Shown here: positions 59,374 to 64,000 of the stretch, one piece after another
Position numbering within the stretch: position 1 is the stretch's first letter
Layout of the letters: each line of letters begins with the position of its first letter
Origin: Nematocida parisii ERTm1
Taxonomy: Eukaryota > Microsporidia
Direction of reading: 5' to 3'
NCBI RefSeq assembly: GCF_000250985.1
Contig: NW_013524649.1
Span: forward strand, 231,396-295,395
DNA: 64,000 nt
Position numbers and translations under genes: made by a program
The notes under the pieces: generated by a model
Told to the model about the DNA's origin: nothing
Database searches by the model: none
The model's input: only the letters and a program-made list of their open reading frames with translations

Positions 59374-59841
59374 ATGGATGAGATTAAGAGAATACTCAAA
59401 CAAAAAGAAGACAGCTATAAAGTACTGAATGTTTCAGCGGGCAGTTCAAAGGAAGAAATAAGAAAGAGCTACAAAAAATTAGCAATAAAGATACACCCTG
59501 ATAGAAACTCCCACCCGAATGCGTCTGAAGCATTTATTGTACTGCAGAATGCGTATGAAGACCTAACAGAAGGAAAGCCAAAGTATACGCAAGCACATGA
59601 GTATAGAAGAGGGCACAGGACAGATAATACATTTACGCAGGAGGATTTAGACCACATTATGAAGTGGTATACAGCCATGAGTGGTGCGAATTATACGTTT
59701 TCTTATGGGTCATTTAATTACGGGCCGAGTGCTTTTCAGCAGACATTTTATAGAAGAAGGCAGTCTCCTCAGATAGAAATATCAAATAGAATAGCAGTTG
59801 TTTTGCTAGTTTTATTGTTTGTATACAGTCTTTTAAGATAG
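59374..59841 (+). CDS. J-domain (Hsp40) protein, tail-anchored
   Basis: J-proteins stimulate Hsp70 ATPase. Residues 14-80 form the J domain: SYKVLNVSAGSSKEEIRKSYKKLAIKIHPDRN with the HPD signature, then ASEAFIVLQNAYEDLTEG. A Tyr/Phe-rich stretch follows, and the C-terminus is a single membrane helix (IAVVLLVLLFVYSLLR). This layout resembles ER tail-anchored types (Hlj1/DNAJB12). The promoter is textbook for this window: ATAACCCGAATA 35 bp before the ATG, then TTTTGCAAATAATTTTC. Confidence 0.9.
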   Translation: MDEIKRILKQKEDSYKVLNVSAGSSKEEIRKSYKKLAIKIHPDRNSHPNASEAFIVLQNAYEDLTEGKPKYTQAHEYRRGHRTDNTFTQEDLDHIMKWYTAMSGANYTFSYGSFNYGPSAFQQTFYRRRQSPQIEISNRIAVVLLVLLFVYSLLR

Positions 59842-60348
59842 GGATAATTATACTTATTTATACTCATATGTTTTTTTAATATTTATGAGTGTATATGTAA
59901 TAATAAGTAGTATTATTTACACATAGTAGAATATAATATAGACTAAAATAATAATAAGTATGTTTAGTATAATAAAAGAGAGTATAGAGAGTGCTGTACA
60001 ACTTATTAATTAGATACTCAATTACAATAAAGAATAATTACTTATTAAAGAATTTAGGGCATAATCAGAGCAGTACTGCAAGGATATTTTAGCATATTCA
60101 TTATTTATAATACAATATGCAAAAAGAAATAGTTATTTATACACAATGTATTATAAATACGGTTAAAAATTTAAATAAGACACAATAATAATTAGAATAA
60201 AAACAAGAACGTGCAAGTGATTTATACAATTACAGAGATATACATAAGAGATGGTGCGGGTTTTAGTGATTTCTATCTAATTGAATATTAAGGATAGAAT
60301 ATACAAGACATTTCAAAATATAAATTTGCAATTTTCTTTTTTAATAAA
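59842..60348. other. AT-rich spacer with an ACACATA hairpin
   Basis: ATGTAATAATA (about 59895) pairs loosely with TATTATTTACACAT (59911), like the 10.1-kb inverted repeat, just past the J-protein gene. The rest is AT-rich. AATTTGCAATTTTCTTTTTT precedes the PABP ATG. Confidence 0.45.
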
Positions 60349-61887
60349 ATGAACATTCAAGAGACACAGAAAGAGAAAAAAGAAGGACAGATTGGTAAAC
60401 AGAACACTATTTATGTTGGAGACATTCCAATGGCCACAACAGAATCAGAATTATTCCAGATATTCTCAAAAGTAGGACAGATATACACCATAAGCATTCT
60501 TAGAAAGGAAGTATCAATAGTGAAGGACAAATGCTATGCATATGTAACATTCTTTGATGAGTCATCAGTTCCCATAGCAATAGAGACATTTAATTTCTAC
60601 AGTTTACACGGATCGCAGATAAGAGTGATGCCATTTAATAAGGAGAGTGTAGTGGGCAACAGAGAGGGGAATATAGTGATAAAAAATTTGCCAAAGGAAA
60701 CTGACAATCAGACGTTATATGATACATTTATTGTCTTTGGTCCTATTCTTAGCTGTAAAGTAGTAAAAAACAATTTATCTGAGTGCACTGGTGTTGGGTA
60801 CATCCAGTACAAGGATCCAAAGGTTGCAGAGGTGGCCATCCAGATGATCAACAAGATAGTACTTAATGGGAAGAAACTGTGTGCCACGCAGTGCATACCC
60901 AATGATAAAAGAGAAAAGAAGCGGGAGAACGTGGCCAAAATATTTACGAATATTTATGTTAAGAACTTCCCTGCTGGAATAACAGAGGAAGAGATTGAGG
61001 CAAAGCTGAAGGAGTATGGAGAGCTTACTTCCTTCCTAGCACCGCGCACAGATTCTGGCGAGATGCGGGGGTTTGCGTTTGCCAACTACCAGACGCACGA
61101 AATGGCAGCTGCCGCAATTGAAGCACTCCACGACAAGCCATTCCCAGGGTACCCCGAAGGAACTGAGAATTTGTACGTGCAGAGGGCCAAGTTGAAGAAT
61201 GAGAGAGTAGAGGAGATGTTAGAGTACTTCTCACAGGTACCAGAGCACGAGCGCAGAAGAAATATTTACATTACAAATCTGCCAGGAGAGTTGAATGAAG
61301 AAGATGTGGTAAAATACTTCAGTAAGTACGGGCCAATAGTTACGTATAAGCTAGGAACAGACGCAAAGAACAACAGATCGTACGGGTACGTATTCTACCA
61401 GAAAGCAGAAGATGCAGCCAAGGCAGTAGAACTGGCAAACAAGAGCGAATACTGCGAGCAGACACTGGATGTGGCATTCTTTAAGTGCAAAAAGCTGAGA
61501 GAGCTAGGCAAACCAACATACAATATTTATAACACGGCAGCAGGAAACGGTGCATACGATCCTGCGAATGGAAAGGGAAAGAAAAAAGCACATGTATCAC
61601 CTGCAGCACAGGATAATGGCTGCACTGCAGGATACCAGCTATACACGCTCATCCTGTCTCTGGCACCAAACTACACAGAAAAGATATCCCAGGCAGGTTT
61701 TGCTAATGAAGAGGAATTTGCAAAAAAGATCACTGGAATGATTCTGGAGTTAGATGCAGAGGAAGTCAAGAGAGCGGCTGTTTTGGGCAATGTTTTATCT
61801 AATTATGTGGAAGAGTCTTTAGAGGAGATTATTAGGGATCAGAAAAGGGAAGAGCCCGCAGAGGACAAAGCAGTAGCCATAGAATAA
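60349..61887 (+). CDS. PAB1: poly(A)-binding protein
   Basis: PABP coats mRNA tails, links to eIF4G, and modulates deadenylation by Caf1 (6029-6817). The 512-residue protein has four RRMs at about 22-98, 105-182, 198-282 and 302-378, each with RNP2 (IYVGDIP, IVIKNLP, IYVKNFP, IYITNLP) and RNP1-type (CYAYVTF, GVGYIQY, GFAFANY, SYGYVFY) strands. A short linker and a C-terminal MLLE domain (about 428-492) follow, with a variant KITGMILELDAEEV core. It is shorter than in other fungi because the Pro/Gln linker is reduced. Confidence 0.95.
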   Translation: MNIQETQKEKKEGQIGKQNTIYVGDIPMATTESELFQIFSKVGQIYTISILRKEVSIVKDKCYAYVTFFDESSVPIAIETFNFYSLHGSQIRVMPFNKESVVGNREGNIVIKNLPKETDNQTLYDTFIVFGPILSCKVVKNNLSECTGVGYIQYKDPKVAEVAIQMINKIVLNGKKLCATQCIPNDKREKKRENVAKIFTNIYVKNFPAGITEEEIEAKLKEYGELTSFLAPRTDSGEMRGFAFANYQTHEMAAAAIEALHDKPFPGYPEGTENLYVQRAKLKNERVEEMLEYFSQVPEHERRRNIYITNLPGELNEEDVVKYFSKYGPIVTYKLGTDAKNNRSYGYVFYQKAEDAAKAVELANKSEYCEQTLDVAFFKCKKLRELGKPTYNIYNTAAGNGAYDPANGKGKKKAHVSPAAQDNGCTAGYQLYTLILSLAPNYTEKISQAGFANEEEFAKKITGMILELDAEEVKRAAVLGNVLSNYVEESLEEIIRDQKREEPAEDKAVAIE

Positions 61888-61919
61888 ATAAATCACTACA
61901 TAATTTACTAACTTAAAAA

Positions 61920-61991
61920 TGGAGAATCCAAGGATTGAACTCGGGACCTTGTACATGCGAAGCACACGCTCTACCACTGAGCTAATTCCCC
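61920..61991 (-). tRNA. tRNA-Ala (anticodon CGC)
   Basis: On the minus strand, GGGGAAT pairs with ATTCTCC (with G-U). The D arm is TAGCTCAGTGGTAGAGC. The anticodon stem TGTGC/GTACA holds loop TTCGCAT (CGC), and the T arm is CCCGAGTTCAATCCTTGG. An oligo-T (ATTTTTAAG) follows. It lies 32 bp past the PABP stop. Confidence 0.95.
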
Positions 61992-62193
61992 TATAACCAG
62001 AATAATTCATAAGTCATAGTAATGTTAGAATTTCCAATATACTATATGCAGTACTAGTATAAAGGGGCATTTACATGCTTATACCATACATGCATGCAAC
62101 ATGTATTGTGGTGGGTCAGTGCTAATCAGCAGTAAAAGAAATAAACCAAATGAACTGTTATAACTCGGAAATACTTCAATATTTATTATTGCA

Positions 62194-63858
62194 TTATAAG
62201 TCGTATATTCCATCATCTGAATTATTATTAGTGAACTTATCTGTGTCTTCACTCTTTGGAATCTCTCTTAGATTATCCTGCGGTATCGGCGCTTCTATAG
62301 TCTCTGTATCTACATGCACTGGTTCTGCCAGCACAGGCGGTAATATTGGCTGGTCTAAAAACTCTGCGAATGTGAACAGGACTAATGAGTGCATCGTATT
62401 AGGAAGCCACACTAATTGTGCAAGCAGTGATAATGAGTGTGGTATTACATTTGGTACATTCATTTGCAATAAATAGCACCTGTTACACTCCTTCTCCTCA
62501 CAGTATTTATTATACAGTGGTTGTGTAAGCGACGTAAGCAGTTTCTTTGCAAGCGGCAGCACACTCTCCTCAATATCATTGAAAATAGAGTGAATCACTG
62601 AAGGAGTATTTCTGATTTTAGTATACGCCAGGAACAGCCAGAACCCAATAAGAATGCGAATGTCTTCTATTAATAAGTCATTCTGAAGGTGTTCTCGCAG
62701 GGTTAGCAATACATCCGGTGAGAATAATTTCTGTGACCCACTTCTAAGACCTATGCATATGGCAGTTTTAATTACCAAGAGTGAGTCTGTGAGTGAAATT
62801 GTTGGAAGATGCGGCAGTACATTAAGTAATTCATTCACTGCCTCATCATCAATAACTATTGAATAATTTGAAATTATTCCGAAATATTCTGGTGTACCTA
62901 TCCTTACTGCAGCAATATTCTTTGGTATTTTCTGTGATAAATTTGAATGAATTCCTAGAATGAAGTTCAACCTGCACGGACAGAAGCGTGCATTTGAATT
63001 TTTATTATAATCCACTTCAGAAAAAAAACTCCATTTTTCAGCTGATCCTTCAGTGAATGACAGAAGGTAAAGTGCTGCCATATCCCGTCCAGAAAATATT
63101 ATTTCAGAGAACTCAGACAAATACTTTGTGTACTTTGGATAGGAAGAGAATGCATAGAGAATCTTTAAGGCATGCTCTGGATGAGTTTTCATAGTAAATT
63201 CCATCCACTCTTTCCACCGCATTTCAAAGAAATAGTTCACAATTGATACGTCTCTGTTCATTAATTCCGCAAGTGATTTAATCCCACATCTAGCAAGTGT
63301 TCTATTCTTACCACATCCGAATTTCATTAAGCCATCAATGAACCCATTAAAAATAAGCAATTTTCTGAATGTAATGGAATCCTTGCCTATTTCTACTAAA
63401 ACATTCAGTACAATCTCATTTCCCATAAGAGATTTCTCTATTAACTGTCCAATTTGGTTTAATTCTATTATTCCTTTGGTTATTGCTGGTTTATTATATT
63501 TAATCAGGATAAAAACAGTATTTCTTATGTCTTCTACTTCTTCTGATATACTTCCTGTAATTAGTCTAAGTATAAATTCAATTCTTACTTTACTTAGGAA
63601 TATATTCGAGAATTCTCTCCCATTCTGTTCTGTGAATATCTTAATAAGAATCTTAAATATACTCTGTACTTCAGGCGGGTACGCCTCTGTGTTACATATA
63701 AGGAGGGATATTAATGGATCTATAAATTCAGTTCCTCCTATTAAACTATCTTCATTAACTATATCCAGTGCTTCTTTTAATGCCGCCTGTCTATCTTTTG
63801 TATATGTAGCTGTTTTAAGCTGAACTGCCGCTATTACAGCTCTTTCCTGTAAATCCAT
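62194..63858 (-). CDS. Uso1/p115-like vesicle tether, head domain only, tentative
   Basis: Uso1/p115 tethers ER-derived vesicles to the Golgi. The 555-residue protein, from the ATG at 63858 (MDLQERAVIAAVQ), is an armadillo-like helical array whose opening follows the p115 head: a short repeat with D-R-x-x-A-L-K-x-A, EDIRNTVFILIKYNKPAI, the NEIVLNVLVEIGKDSITFRKLLIFNGFIDGLMKFG block, and NFFEMRWKEW-like FFEMRWKEWM. It has an acidic C-terminal end, but the long coiled-coil tail of p115 is missing. The ORF extends upstream to 63960, but that part is hydrophobic and not family-like. Another armadillo protein cannot be ruled out. Confidence 0.5.
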   Translation of the reverse strand: MDLQERAVIAAVQLKTATYTKDRQAALKEALDIVNEDSLIGGTEFIDPLISLLICNTEAYPPEVQSIFKILIKIFTEQNGREFSNIFLSKVRIEFILRLITGSISEEVEDIRNTVFILIKYNKPAITKGIIELNQIGQLIEKSLMGNEIVLNVLVEIGKDSITFRKLLIFNGFIDGLMKFGCGKNRTLARCGIKSLAELMNRDVSIVNYFFEMRWKEWMEFTMKTHPEHALKILYAFSSYPKYTKYLSEFSEIIFSGRDMAALYLLSFTEGSAEKWSFFSEVDYNKNSNARFCPCRLNFILGIHSNLSQKIPKNIAAVRIGTPEYFGIISNYSIVIDDEAVNELLNVLPHLPTISLTDSLLVIKTAICIGLRSGSQKLFSPDVLLTLREHLQNDLLIEDIRILIGFWLFLAYTKIRNTPSVIHSIFNDIEESVLPLAKKLLTSLTQPLYNKYCEEKECNRCYLLQMNVPNVIPHSLSLLAQLVWLPNTMHSLVLFTFAEFLDQPILPPVLAEPVHVDTETIEAPIPQDNLREIPKSEDTDKFTNNNSDDGIYDL

Positions 63859-64000
63859 AAAAATACATAAAAACAACACATAAAAGAATAAAAACACACG
63901 AAATATGACATTAATCCAATCAGAGACAGAATAAATACTTAAATACATCTGTAAGTACATGAATCAGTATATTTAAAACATAAACATAAAATACGTTATA

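Noticed and set aside
1-64000. CRISPR arrays, prophage or bacterial-type operons
   Set aside because: The tandem and dispersed repeats lack regular unique spacers, and every recognisable gene is eukaryotic.

Overview
The window reads as nuclear DNA of a microsporidian, that is, a very reduced fungal-type intracellular parasite. Genes are intronless, short for their families and packed on both strands. Spacers are strongly AT-rich, 5' leaders are very short, and the three tRNAs found are single and scattered. The proteins are typical eukaryotic housekeeping types (V-ATPase B, PABP, fibrillarin, RER1, Caf1, eIF4E, Sen1, LSm2). The secreted or membrane-anchored proteins without recognisable relatives suggest a Nematocida-like lineage, but that is inference; the genus cannot be fixed from this sequence.

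Layout. (1) 0-3.4 kb is an accessory end: a signal-peptide protein flanked by inverted copies of a 50-bp repeat, a broken ORF, and a GC-rich structured island. (2) 3.6-12 kb is core: PDAT/Lro1, Caf1, a Rab5-like GTPase, two membrane proteins, TFIIH Mat1, RPS21 and TPI. (3) 12.1-18.1 kb is a second accessory block: two genes with an N-terminal signal and a C-terminal membrane anchor, long AT-rich spacers, and a second copy of the GC-rich island. (4) 18.2-27.7 kb holds RER1, tRNA-Gly, a nucleotide-sugar transporter, a U6-like candidate, a very large membrane protein, a disordered protein and LSm2. (5) 28.2-44.5 kb is dense core: pyruvate kinase, choline/ethanolamine kinase, Sua5, an HhH-GPD glycosylase, kinesin, eIF4E, Ctu1/Ncs6, a three-domain paladin-like phosphatase, Rrp46, Luc7, tRNA-Glu and Mak16. 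(6) 44.7-64 kb holds fibrillarin, a polytopic membrane protein, an Ada3-like protein, Sen1, V-ATPase B, an NF-YC subunit, a decayed gene, P1, a J-protein, PABP, tRNA-Ala and a Uso1/p115-like tether.

Together the genes cover mRNA capping and tail metabolism (eIF4E, PABP, Caf1, LSm2, Sen1), ribosome biogenesis (fibrillarin, Mak16, Rrp46, possibly an Rrp7-like protein), wobble and t6A tRNA modification (Ctu1, Sua5), early secretory traffic (RER1, Uso1-like, Rab5-like, sugar transporter), lipid synthesis (PDAT, choline kinase) and glycolysis (TPI, PK).

The most striking signals are these. About ten otherwise intact genes are each broken by a single-base shift, nearly all in A/T or G/C runs. One 232-codon frame has five internal stop codons but no indel. 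A 136-bp non-coding segment occurs twice almost identically. A pair of GC-rich, foldable islands are diverged copies of each other. A 50-bp dispersed repeat occurs five times. The motif ATAACCCGAA recurs between genes. I found no CRISPR array, no rRNA operon and no clear transposase.
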